Source: Methylomicrobium sp.
GTDB taxonomy: Bacteria > Pseudomonadota > Gammaproteobacteria > Methylococcales > Methylomonadaceae
DNA: 6,941 nt
Assembly: GCA_007135635.1 (NCBI GenBank)
Contig: SLIO01000427.1
Coordinates: 1-6,941, forward strand
Direction of reading: 5' to 3'
The position numbers and the translations under genes are program-made. A model generated the notes under the pieces. That model worked only from the letters and a program-made list of their open reading frames with translations, made no database searches and had not been told where the DNA came from. Below, piece by piece: positions 1-5,452 of this stretch (position 1 is its first letter; every line of letters starts with the position of its first letter).

Positions 1-294
1 GAATATCCAGCCTTTCATGTTTTTGGTTTCGATGACGAATACGCCATACTGGGATATGATGACGTGATCGATCTGCGTGGTTCCGTCCTCGGTTGGGAGG
101 GTGACGTTCTTGAACAGCCGGTAGATGTTTTTGTCGAGAAAGAATTTAGCGGCCAGATTGACCTGAAACTCACCCAAAACGCCTTTCATGAATGGCGATT
201 TCAGGAAGGCGAGAAGGAAGAGCAGGGTAATCAGCCACCAATAAGCGCTGATTAATGGGGCAATAGCTTGGATCAGAATTTGAGTTACATCCAT
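1..294 (-). CDS. NERD (nuclease-related) domain membrane protein, N-terminal part, runs off the window
   Basis: The minus strand is open for 98 codons from the ATG at 294 to the window edge, so the C-terminus is missing. Residues about 12-31 are strongly hydrophobic (ALLLFLLAF-like) and should form one membrane anchor. From about residue 41 the sequence matches the start of a NERD domain: GEFQVN, then IDHVIIS around D76, then VFVIETK with E89 and K91. The E...D...ExK spacing is that of restriction-endonuclease-like folds, so a membrane-tethered nuclease-like protein is likely. The cellular role of NERD proteins is poorly known. No strong ribosome binding site precedes the ATG. It lies 26 bp downstream of the broken LprI-like gene on the same strand, so it was probably the last gene of that operon. 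The visible part is intact. Domain assignment is firm; function is inference. Confidence 0.85.
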   Translation of the reverse strand, partial: MDVTQILIQAIAPLISAYWWLITLLFLLAFLKSPFMKGVLGEFQVNLAAKFFLDKNIYRLFKNVTLPTEDGTTQIDHVIISQYGVFVIETKNMKGWIF

Positions 295-320
295 ATCGGG
301 ATAATCCAGAAAAAGGGCGG

Positions 321-772
321 TTATTTCTTTGCTTCGGCCAATAAAACGCAATCGCTAAATTCTTCAGATCCTACACGCGATTGCCGACAAACTTCGCTCG
401 TTTCTCCGCCAACATAAACGAATCGACCTGTTGGCCAGCCTTGATCCGGTTGTACAAATTGAGTTCGGAGTCACGGTAAAATACCTATTTTGCTTGAGAT
501 TCATCCCATGCCTTCAGCTGCTTTTCGTTGAACCGAGTCTTCAATTTGTCATAAACGCCGGCAAGCTCTTTCTCCCATTCCGCATGCGCGGTTTCGGCGT
601 AAGCGTTCATCGCCGGGTAGTTATCGGTTTGGTGTAGACAGGCCTAGTATTTGGTATCGATCGGATGCGGCTCAATTTCGTATTCACTCGGAGCCGACCA
701 AGCAAAGGCTGAAAACATAAGTCCGACGGTTAAAATAGCTTTCTGTATGATAGGTTTATCAATTGTTGTCAT
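321..772 (-). pseudogene. LprI/DUF1311-like exported protein, broken by three in-frame TAG codons and a frameshift
   Basis: Reading the minus strand from the ATG at 772 gives a signal-peptide-like start (TVGLMFSAFAWSAPSEYE, residues about 15-32). A DUF1311/LprI-type body follows: HPIDTKY-stop-AC, then AHAEWEKELAGVYDKL (residues 63-77), then QAK-stop-VFYRDSELNLY (93-107). The frame is kept across TAG codons at 644-646, 485-487 and 371-373. In the family, the second stop sits where a Trp is expected before xxYRD, and MNAYA has Tyr where MNxCA is usual; both fit G-to-A transitions. Near the end a +/-1 shift around 335-350 (a TTTT run) would restore LLAEAKK and a TAA at 321-323. Its ATG overlaps the TGA of the upstream split gene (ATGA), a sign of former translational coupling. 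LprI proteins are periplasmic; the link to lysozyme inhibition is family knowledge and not shown here. Confidence 0.8.
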
Positions 773-899
773 TTTTCTAATTCCGTAGTCGATTGCTTGT
801 TATGGCCTGGATACATCAATTCGTCGCGGTATCGAGCTCTCGCTGAGGACAATTTTTTACCATCAGAGCCAAACCGGACCAATTCTTGACGGCCGTTAC
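769..899 (-). pseudogene. C-terminal half of a small ICE-type protein, split by an insertion
   Basis: From about position 898 the minus strand encodes CNGRQELVRFGSDGKKL followed by a charged tail ending in TTELEK and TGA at 769-771. The start resembles the end of small cysteine-containing ICE proteins that carry an RCRNGRQE-like motif. The other half, ending in NNTYMRCR, lies about 1.13 kb away at 2032-2205 on the same strand, and the two join into one sensible sequence (YMRC/R + NGRQELVR). Upstream of 899 the frame stays open to 1020, but that stretch belongs to the insertion and has no family-like character. The TGA overlaps the ATG of the LprI-like gene. The function of the family is unknown to me; the family match is from memory of motif patterns, not a search. 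Confidence 0.6.
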
Positions 900-1012
900 A
901 CATATTGGGCAATTGATTTCGTGAAAATGCTAATGATTTTTTTTCGCTCATCAATAACATGTGGCAATAGGCGTAGAGGAATAGATCATGATAGTACCTT
1001 GTAAGCTTTTCT

Positions 1013-1405
1013 ATGATCAATAAATCGTCTACAGTTCAAAATGCGCTAAATTTTAGAAATTTGACTATGTCGCCTAATGAAGCAAAATCAATTATAGAGG
1101 CTCTTGCAAAGGGTGTTGATCCAGAAACGGGAGAAGTCCTCTCGGCACAGAGTGTTTTTAATAAACCTCAGGTTATTCGGGCTCTTTTCATTGCTACGAA
1201 CGCGCTCGATAGCTTGGCAAAAAGAGAAAAACGGGAAAAGACCCTTCCAGATAGCGCGGGTAAGGCATGGTCAGAACTCGAAGACACCGAATTGCTCAAT
1301 GCTTTTGATGTTGGACGTTCCATTAAAGACATTGCGGCTAAACATGGTCGTACCGAGGGGGCAATTGCAGCTAGGCTTTTTCGTCTCGGCCGCATCAAAA
1401 AATGA
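1013..1405 (+). CDS. Small DNA-binding protein with C-terminal helix-turn-helix
   Basis: This 130-residue protein has two recognisable parts. Residues about 20-65 (SPNEAKSIIEALAKGVD, then PETGEVLS, then PQVIRALF) match a small widespread bacterial domain with the signature GVDPxTGExL and RALF, of unknown biochemical role. Residues about 86-128 (W86, ED around 90-91, IKDIAAKHGRTEGAI, RLFRLG) look like a three-helix, Myb/SANT-like DNA-binding unit in which the GRTxGAIxxRLxxLG helix would read DNA. No good ribosome binding site precedes the ATG at 1013. The ATG at 1067 (M19, in NLTMSP) is a plausible alternative because family members tend to start close to that point. It is the first of two cargo genes of the insertion and ends 90 bp before the next. 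DNA binding is inferred from the motif; a target is not visible. Confidence 0.75.
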   Translation: MINKSSTVQNALNFRNLTMSPNEAKSIIEALAKGVDPETGEVLSAQSVFNKPQVIRALFIATNALDSLAKREKREKTLPDSAGKAWSELEDTELLNAFDVGRSIKDIAAKHGRTEGAIAARLFRLGRIKK

Positions 1406-1450
1406 CCGGGTGCCTATATAGGGTTGTCTTTCGGCTTGCTGGTTTGCAAT

Positions 1451-1482
1451 TCGTTGACATTAGATTTAGTTAATAGTTAATG
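1451..1482 (+). promoter_or_regulatory. Possible promoter of the GNAT-like cargo gene
   Basis: A perfect -35 hexamer TTGACA sits at 1454-1459. Sixteen bases further on, GTTAAT (1476-1481) matches TATAAT at four of six positions. Transcription would begin at about 1488, only a few bases before the ATG at 1496, giving a very short leader. The -10 match is weak. Confidence 0.35.
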
Positions 1483-1495
1483 AGTGGCAAGGTCA

Positions 1496-1900
1496 ATGAT
1501 TTCCCAAGATAAAATATCAAAGGCAAATAATGTAAAGAAAATCGATCCAGTCTATCAAGAGATTTCAGAAAATTTGGCTACTATCGATGTACTGAGGTAT
1601 ATAAAAATTTACAATGGAAGCATTAAAGCATCTAATTTTCTGAGTCAAAACGGTAAAAAAGAACCCGTCATAAAAATAGGCGATAAAAATATTATTGGTG
1701 TTGAATTATTGATAGATATTCCCTATAAAACCATTCAGTTTTATTCCATCACATCATCTGTGAAAGGATATGGTGAAAAAATAGTGTCTTCAGTAGTTAA
1801 TTCAGCTCCTAAGGACTGGAGAATTGTGGTGGTAATGGATTGGAGCATGGGCTTTTGGGAGGTTATGGCTGACAGGTATCCGAGGCTGTCAGTGTTATAA
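1496..1900 (+). CDS. Hypothetical protein, possible GNAT-like acyltransferase fold
   Basis: I do not recognise this 134-residue protein with certainty. Its C-terminal half looks like a compact GNAT core: PYKTIQFYSI (residues 76-85) as a strand, then SSVKGYGEKIVSSVVN (87-102), which resembles the acetyl-CoA loop and following helix (usual pattern R/QxxGxG/A). After that come VVVMDWSMGFWEVMADRYP (111-129), with a DWS-GFWE-RYP pattern known in some small GNAT-like proteins. The N-terminal 60 residues are lysine/isoleucine-rich without a motif. The ATG at 1496 has AAGG only 3 bases upstream; a GTG at 1484 in the same frame is an alternative and would add four residues. Its base composition is more AT-rich than the relaxase, consistent with separate origin. 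Substrate is unknown, and it could instead be an unrelated alpha/beta protein. Confidence 0.55.
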   Translation: MISQDKISKANNVKKIDPVYQEISENLATIDVLRYIKIYNGSIKASNFLSQNGKKEPVIKIGDKNIIGVELLIDIPYKTIQFYSITSSVKGYGEKIVSSVVNSAPKDWRIVVVMDWSMGFWEVMADRYPRLSVL

Positions 1901-1939
1901 AATTGATGGTCCACAGAGCTAGGCATTTTATTTTCAATT

Positions 1940-2023
1940 AATGTGAGCATGAGAACGTTTTCATTTGCAGTTAATTTGAATTAAAAATTGCGTTAAATGC
2001 GAGCATGACCGATTTCAAATGCA
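1940..2023. repeat. Imperfect direct repeat pair and palindrome at the insertion's right end
   Basis: AATGTGAGCATGA (1940-1952) and AATGCGAGCATGA (1996-2008) match at 12 of 13 bases, 56 bp apart. Both are followed by a TTTCA/TTTTCA and an ATTTGCA or AAATGCA ending. Inside the first unit, ATGAGAACGTTTTCAT (1949-1964) is a 14-of-16 palindrome centred on AACGTT, and TTAATTTGAATTAA lies between the two copies. The pair abuts the right boundary of the insertion, so it could be a recombinase or regulator binding region. Confidence 0.45.
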
Positions 2024-2031
2024 CCCGTTAC

Positions 2032-2205
2032 CGTTCGGCAGCGCATGTAAGTGTTGTTCAGGACGCCGCCGGCCTTGGCGATATATTCCTCTTTGCTGCC
2101 GGGTTCGATCGTAATCCATTGTGGCTATTCCTTCGTCATGCTATAGCCGATTTCTTCGCCAACCCCGGTTCCGAAGTTACCGATAAGACCGCACAACTCA
2201 TTCAA
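2032..2205 (-). pseudogene. N-terminal half of the split ICE-type protein, with an in-frame TAG
   Basis: The likely start is the TTG at 2203-2205, because GGAG (CTCC at 2212-2215 on the plus strand) lies 6 bases upstream. The frame reads NELCGLIGNFGTGVGEEIGY, then TKE, a TAG at 2125-2127 (codon 27), then PQWITIEPGSKEEYIAKAGG and NNTYMRCR before running into foreign sequence at about 2031. CAG to TAG (Gln) is the simplest explanation of the stop. Related proteins, as I remember them, carry Cys where this has Tyr in KEEYIA, another G-to-A change. The missing end (NGRQELVRF...) is at 769-899. The start lies only 20 bp from the divergent relaxase start, so each gene's promoter must lie close to or inside the other's 5' end. 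Function unknown. Confidence 0.6.
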
Positions 2206-2224
2206 TAATAACTCCGAATAGGAG

Positions 2225-4108
2225 ATGAGTAAGCCCATGTTGAATTTTAACTGGCAAAAAAAAGACCGGAAAAAATCCGAAGCAGCCACGCCGGCTCTGC
2301 CCAAGATTCCCGGTATTCTGACCGTTCGGAAAGTAGACGATCTGTTGGCTCGTCACAAGGGCATGATTGTACAAATCGATGAATTGGCCGGTTTGTCGGA
2401 ACGCAATTTCAACCGCTATTATCTCGATGCGCTGCTTAATTTCGCGCGCTTCGTACAACTGTTGCCGGCCTCGGAAGTGCATCATCACGCCGGCCCGGGA
2501 GGCATGATGACCCATACCCTGGAAGTTTGTGTCAATGCGTTGAAGATACGACGCTCATATCTTTTATCGGAAACCGGCGGTGCCGAAGAAATCGCGGCCA
2601 AACAAGACTTATGGACCTACGCCGTTTTCCTGGCCGCGCTCTGTCATGACGTGGCCAAGGTCGCCGTCGACCAAACCGTGACCGTTTACGATCTTAACCA
2701 TCAATCAAAGTCGTGGTCGCCTTGGGAGTCGTTTTTAGACGAGCAGGGCGCGTGGTACAGCACGGAATTCCAGCATGGCCGGCACTATCGCTTACACGAA
2801 AAAGCGTCATTATTATTAATCCATCGGATTATTCCTGCCTACGCACTCAATTGGATCGCAAGTGATCGATACATATTTGCTCACTGGTTAGCCTGTGTAT
2901 CGGGCGACATCGACAATGCGTCATCCATTGGGGAGATTGTTGGGATCGCCGATGGCAAATCGGTCGCCGCCAATCTAGGTGCAGACGCCAACCGCATGCC
3001 GGTGGTCAAGGCTAAACCGTTGCATGAAAAAATGCTGACCGCTTTACGTTATTTATTGAACGAAGGAGAGTTGCCGTTAAACAGAAACGGAGCCGCCGGC
3101 TGGATCTGCGGAGATGACTGTTGGTTGGTGAGCAAGCGTACAGTGGATGCGATCAGAGATCAATTAACCCAGGAAGGTCATACCGGCGTACCAACGAAAA
3201 ACGGCCGACTGTTCGACATTCTTCAGGAGCATGGCGTATTAATCCCGTATGGCGACAAAGCCATCTGGCCGGTTGTTGTCGAAGGGGAAGGGTGGCGTAA
3301 TGAATTGACCATGATCCGGATAGCAGTCGCGAAAATCTGGCCAAACCTCGACAGTCGACCGAAGGCATTTGAGGGGCGCATCATCCCGGCCGAATTCGAG
3401 GCATCAACGAAGTTAGATACATCGGCGGGCAACGAAAAAAGTCGGCCAGACCCTATAATAACGCCAATGAAGACTGATTCGGATCAAACTGCTCCTGAAG
3501 AATCGCAGTACAATCAGGAAAACGAACTGAGTTTAGCCATGGAACAGGAAGATGCATCTCCGGCTTCAAGTCGTCAACAATTTCGGCACGAATTCGATTT
3601 GCTGAATTTCTTACCCTCGAGCGATAGTACCCTCAATGAAAGTCGGCCGGCTAATTCCGATCTGGATACCATCACAACAGAATCGATAAACCATCTTAAT
3701 GCACAATCGGAATCGGCTGTACCGGTCAATGATGAAACGGACGATCCGAGCGATGCGTTTTTTGCCTGGCTACGCAACGGCATACAAAGCGGCGAAATAA
3801 AAACCAATCGGCCCAAAGCTCGCGTGCATGTGGTCGACGAAGGTGTAGCGCTAATGACGCCCGGCATATTCCAAGATTATGCATCGGCACAAACTAACGG
3901 CCGCACAGATTGGAAGTCCATCCAGAAAAAAGTTTTGAAGAATAATTGGCATGTGCGGAATACCCAGGGCTTGAATGTGATCAAATACCAAGTCGAAGGC
4001 GGCAACAAATCGGCCACGATTAATGTGATCCTTTTTCATAACGCATCGCTGGTATTCGGAGGAAAAGAGCCGCCAACGGCTAATCCGCATTTGATTCGAA
4101 TTCGGTAA
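2225..4108 (+). CDS. traI: MobH-family (TraI_2 type) conjugative relaxase of an integrative element
   Basis: This intact 627-residue protein should nick the element's transfer origin and lead the single strand into the mating channel. Residues about 35-340 form the TraI_2 domain with HD-hydrolase-like metal ligands: HHH at 86-88 in EVHHHAGPGG, H97, H141-D142 in LCHDVAKVA, H191-E192, H200 and D228 in SGDID. A hydrophilic, acidic, low-complexity linker covers about 395-505. The TraI_2_C domain covers about 508-625 (FFAWLRNGI, ARVHVVDEGVAL, TPGIFQDYA). The length fits the roughly 600-residue relaxases of ICEclc/PFGI-1-like elements. The start is uncertain: GGAG (2221-2224) touches the ATG at 2225 with no spacing and lies 12 bases before the ATG at 2237 (M5). 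No coupling protein or secretion genes are in the window, and both sides hold decayed genes, so it is probably an orphan. No broken codons are seen. Confidence 0.93.
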   Translation: MSKPMLNFNWQKKDRKKSEAATPALPKIPGILTVRKVDDLLARHKGMIVQIDELAGLSERNFNRYYLDALLNFARFVQLLPASEVHHHAGPGGMMTHTLEVCVNALKIRRSYLLSETGGAEEIAAKQDLWTYAVFLAALCHDVAKVAVDQTVTVYDLNHQSKSWSPWESFLDEQGAWYSTEFQHGRHYRLHEKASLLLIHRIIPAYALNWIASDRYIFAHWLACVSGDIDNASSIGEIVGIADGKSVAANLGADANRMPVVKAKPLHEKMLTALRYLLNEGELPLNRNGAAGWICGDDCWLVSKRTVDAIRDQLTQEGHTGVPTKNGRLFDILQEHGVLIPYGDKAIWPVVVEGEGWRNELTMIRIAVAKIWPNLDSRPKAFEGRIIPAEFEASTKLDTSAGNEKSRPDPIITPMKTDSDQTAPEESQYNQENELSLAMEQEDASPASSRQQFRHEFDLLNFLPSSDSTLNESRPANSDLDTITTESINHLNAQSESAVPVNDETDDPSDAFFAWLRNGIQSGEIKTNRPKARVHVVDEGVALMTPGIFQDYASAQTNGRTDWKSIQKKVLKNNWHVRNTQGLNVIKYQVEGGNKSATINVILFHNASLVFGGKEPPTANPHLIRIR

Positions 4109-4114
4109 ATGTCA

Positions 4115-4557
4115 ACTACGTTGATACTTACCGCTTTATCCAGGGCTTGGGCTTCCAGCACCGATAACAAGTGCTCATTCTGCGGGGTGCGCAATTCGCC
4201 GAGTAAAGGCAATTCCCGCTCGTCGTTGCCACTCAGCGGCTGCCGCGTTGATAGGGCAAATCGAATATTTCTAACAGTTGGCTGATAACTGCGCGACCTT
4301 TGGCAACCCGTTCACTGGGTGGCTGCGGGCAGTGCAGTCTGTCTAGTTGGTTGAGTGCTTTCCGCTGATGCTGTTTAGCCGGAAAGATGGCGCACGATTG
4401 TCTGGTTTTTTTGATTATGGGCGAGGGCGGTTTCATGGGCTTGAGTTTCCAGTTCGGCTCAGGCTTCCAGGGCTCCGCGTACATCGCCGGAAATTATTTC
4501 CGAAAAGTAATGCTGGCTGTAAAACTCTTTTTCGTTGCTGGTGACGATCCAGTTCAC
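4115..4557 (-). pseudogene. Multiply broken remnant of an unidentified gene, N-terminal part
   Basis: From a GTG at 4555-4557 (AAGGA 11 bases upstream) the minus strand reads VNWIVTSNEKEFYSQHYFSE and continues with SGDVRGALEA to a TGA at 4459-4461. It then continues in frame as AELETQAHETALAHNQKNQ and IVRHLSG to a TAA at 4375-4377. After a frameshift, NQLDRLHCPQPPSERVAKGR and AVISQLLEIFDLPYQRG follow in a second frame down to about 4240. A third frame then gives LPLLGELRTPQNEHLLSVLE and AQALDKA to about 4120. The three pieces form a coherent, soluble-looking chain. It stops at the relaxase 3' end, so the gene's C-terminal part was lost at a joint there. I suspect, weakly, a large restriction-modification type enzyme, but would not name it. 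It follows vapC by 24 bp on the same strand. Confidence 0.6.
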
Positions 4558-4581
4558 GGTATTGTTTGTCCTTAATATGGG

Positions 4582-4998
4582 TTAGACGGGTATAGACCAA
4601 TCTTCCAGTCGGAGGCCAGGAACCCTTTGAAACTCTGATGTGTTATTGGTCACTAGCGTTGCTTTGATGGCTAGTGCATGTGCGGCAATTAAAAAATCCA
4701 TGGGGCCAATCGGCGTCCCTTGTGCCTGTAAGGTTGATCGGATAGGGCCGTATGCTGCGGCCGATGCGCGGTTAAAGTCGATCACTTCGAAATCGAGTAA
4801 AAAGCGTTCCAGCCGTTTGGCGTTATCGTTTTGTTTTTTACTGGCAGCGATACCAAATTCCAGTTCCGCCACGCTGATAGCGGAAATTCCAATGTTTTCG
4901 CGGCTCATGCCGTCCATACGCTGGATGATGTTCTCAAAGCCGCCTCGCTGATTGAGCAGGAAGATGCATATATTGGTATCGAGCAAATAAAAATTCAT
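4582..4998 (-). CDS. vapC: VapC-type toxin, PIN-domain ribonuclease
   Basis: This 138-residue PIN-domain protein is the toxin of a type II TA pair; VapC toxins cut RNA, often initiator tRNA or rRNA, when freed from antitoxin. The acidic metal-binding residues are all visible: D7 in YLLDTNI, E45 in VAELEFG, D101 in GPMDFLIAAHAL, and the C-terminal LVTNNTSEF with N118/N119 and E122. The length is typical and no residue is missing, so it is likely active. The ATG directly follows the TGA of vapB (no gap), and there is only a weak GGGA upstream, so translation is probably coupled to vapB. The RNA target cannot be told from sequence. Confidence 0.95.
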   Translation of the reverse strand: MNFYLLDTNICIFLLNQRGGFENIIQRMDGMSRENIGISAISVAELEFGIAASKKQNDNAKRLERFLLDFEVIDFNRASAAAYGPIRSTLQAQGTPIGPMDFLIAAHALAIKATLVTNNTSEFQRVPGLRLEDWSIPV

Positions 4999-5223
4999 TC
5001 AAAAATCCCGTTCCTGAAGTTCGGCCGGCTGTTGACGCTCAATGTCCATTGGGCCAATTTCCTGTAACATGGCTAACAAGCTTTCGGCTCGGTAGCGTTT
5101 GGGTAAAAGCACAACCATATCGCCCAGTTTTTTGATGACAACTTCATCTTCATCAAACCGAAAATCCTTTGGTAATCTGACCGCTTGGCTGTTGCCGTTT
5201 GTAAAAATTCGCGCGGTTTGCAT
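4999..5223 (-). CDS. vapB: VapB-type antitoxin, AbrB/MazE-like
   Basis: This 74-residue antitoxin has an N-terminal AbrB-like DNA-binding swapped-hairpin (TARIFTNGNSQAVRLPKDF, residues 3-21, then DEVVIKKLGDMVVLLPK to 42). Its acidic, proline-containing C-terminal tail (about 43-74) should wrap and block VapC. The ATG at 5223 is chosen because GGAGAG lies about 7 bases upstream; an upstream GTG at 5235 would put that ribosome binding site inside the gene. It probably represses its own operon: a TTGACG -35 box (5267-5272, minus strand) lies upstream and the palindrome ATGTACAT (5247-5254) falls near the -10 region. It is the first gene of vapBC and sits back to back with higBA. Confidence 0.92.
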   Translation of the reverse strand: MQTARIFTNGNSQAVRLPKDFRFDEDEVVIKKLGDMVVLLPKRYRAESLLAMLQEIGPMDIERQQPAELQERDF

Positions 5224-5243
5224 AGCACTCTCCACTGTTAACT

Positions 5244-5272
5244 AAAATGTACATCCTTAATATATACGTCAA
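5244..5272 (-). promoter_or_regulatory. Putative vapBC promoter and operator region
   Basis: On the minus strand TTGACG (5272-5267) is a 5-of-6 match to a -35 box. With 17 bases spacing the -10 position holds CATTTT; with 15 it holds TACATT (4 of 6). The palindrome ATGTACAT (5247-5254) overlaps this -10 region and is a candidate VapBC operator half-site. The -10 is not strong. Confidence 0.45.
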
Positions 5273-5341
5273 AACTCGGGATGACTACCACTTTAATCAA
5301 TCGTGCCGGTTTGAATAAAAGGAGGTTTAAAACGGAGTGTG

Positions 5342-5452
5342 ATGGGTAACCGTAATTGGGGTAATTACTTTTCAGATGTTGAGCTTGATGTGCCGTGGGA
5401 TTTTACTTATAATCGCTCCCAATATGGGAGTAATGATGGCCTATGCGGGTAA
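5342..5452 (+). CDS. Possible small ORF (36 codons) upstream of higB
   Basis: An ATG at 5342 preceded by GGAG (5334-5337, spacing 4) and by a very strong AGGAGG at 5320-5325 opens a 36-codon frame: MGNRNWGNYFSDVELDVPWD, then FTYNRSQYG, ending in TAA at 5450-5452. It overlaps the higB start in another frame by 10 bases. It has no motif I know. It may be a leader peptide coupled to higB, the tail of a lost gene, or chance. The higBA promoter lies inside it, which argues against both being important at once. Confidence 0.22.
   Translation: MGNRNWGNYFSDVELDVPWDFTYNRSQYGSNDGLCG
5385..5430 (+). promoter_or_regulatory. higBA promoter with overlapping operator palindrome
   Basis: TTGATG (5385-5390), 17 bases, then a perfect TATAAT (5408-5413) form a convincing sigma-70 promoter. 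The predicted start near 5420 falls within CTCCCAATATGGGAG (5416-5430), a palindrome with 5-base arms. HigA-type antitoxins repress from such sites, so this is the likely operator. The right arm GGGAG is also the only ribosome-binding-like sequence before higB (12 bases from its ATG), so the same element could partly sequester it in mRNA. Confidence 0.65.

Larger units (their letters stand above)
893..2031. mobile_element. 1.13-kb two-gene insertion of unknown type, bounded by CCGTTAC
   Basis: A stretch between CCGTTAC at 893-899 and CCGTTAC at 2025-2031 separates the two halves of one minus-strand gene. The interval from repeat to repeat is 1132 bp. Around the right copy, on the minus strand, the broken gene reads TGCCGAACGGTAACGGG; the left copy reads GTAACGGCCGTCAAG. 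A duplication of AACGG (5 bp) or GTAACGG (7 bp) would explain both. The inside is noticeably AT-rich from about 1480 to 2000 and holds two plus-strand genes, opposite to the operon it interrupts. I see no transposase, integrase or clear terminal inverted repeats, so the mechanism is open: a non-autonomous transposon, a cassette captured by homologous recombination, or a deletion derivative. Boundaries are approximate. Confidence 0.5.

Noticed and set aside
64..255. 63-codon plus-strand ORF
   Set aside because: It is antisense to the clear NERD-domain frame on the minus strand and has no family character.
321..772. Functional amber readthrough (recoded TAG) in the LprI-like gene
   Set aside because: A frameshift near the end, different expected residues at the stops, and TAA stops in the integrase point to decay; kept only as a finding to check.
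900..1020. Upstream extension of the 83-codon minus-strand frame to an ATG at 1020
   Set aside because: Only the part left of about 899 resembles a protein family; the rest is insertion DNA that happens to stay open.
1104..1421. 105-codon plus-strand ORF overlapping the DNA-binding gene
   Set aside because: It is a frame-shifted shadow of the 130-codon gene, which carries recognisable motifs.
893..2031. Integron gene cassette interpretation of the insertion
   Set aside because: The boundary GTTAC does not fit the GTTRRRY core, and no attC-like long stem was seen.
2005..2208. 67-codon plus-strand ORF before traI
   Set aside because: It is antisense to the N-terminal half of the split gene, whose minus-strand reading matches the other half at 769-899.
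3574..3867. 97-codon minus-strand ORF within traI
   Set aside because: It lies opposite the relaxase linker and C-terminal domain and has no family signal.
4347..4575. Two plus-strand ORFs of 62-65 codons after traI
   Set aside because: They are opposite the coherent three-frame minus-strand remnant, which explains the region better.
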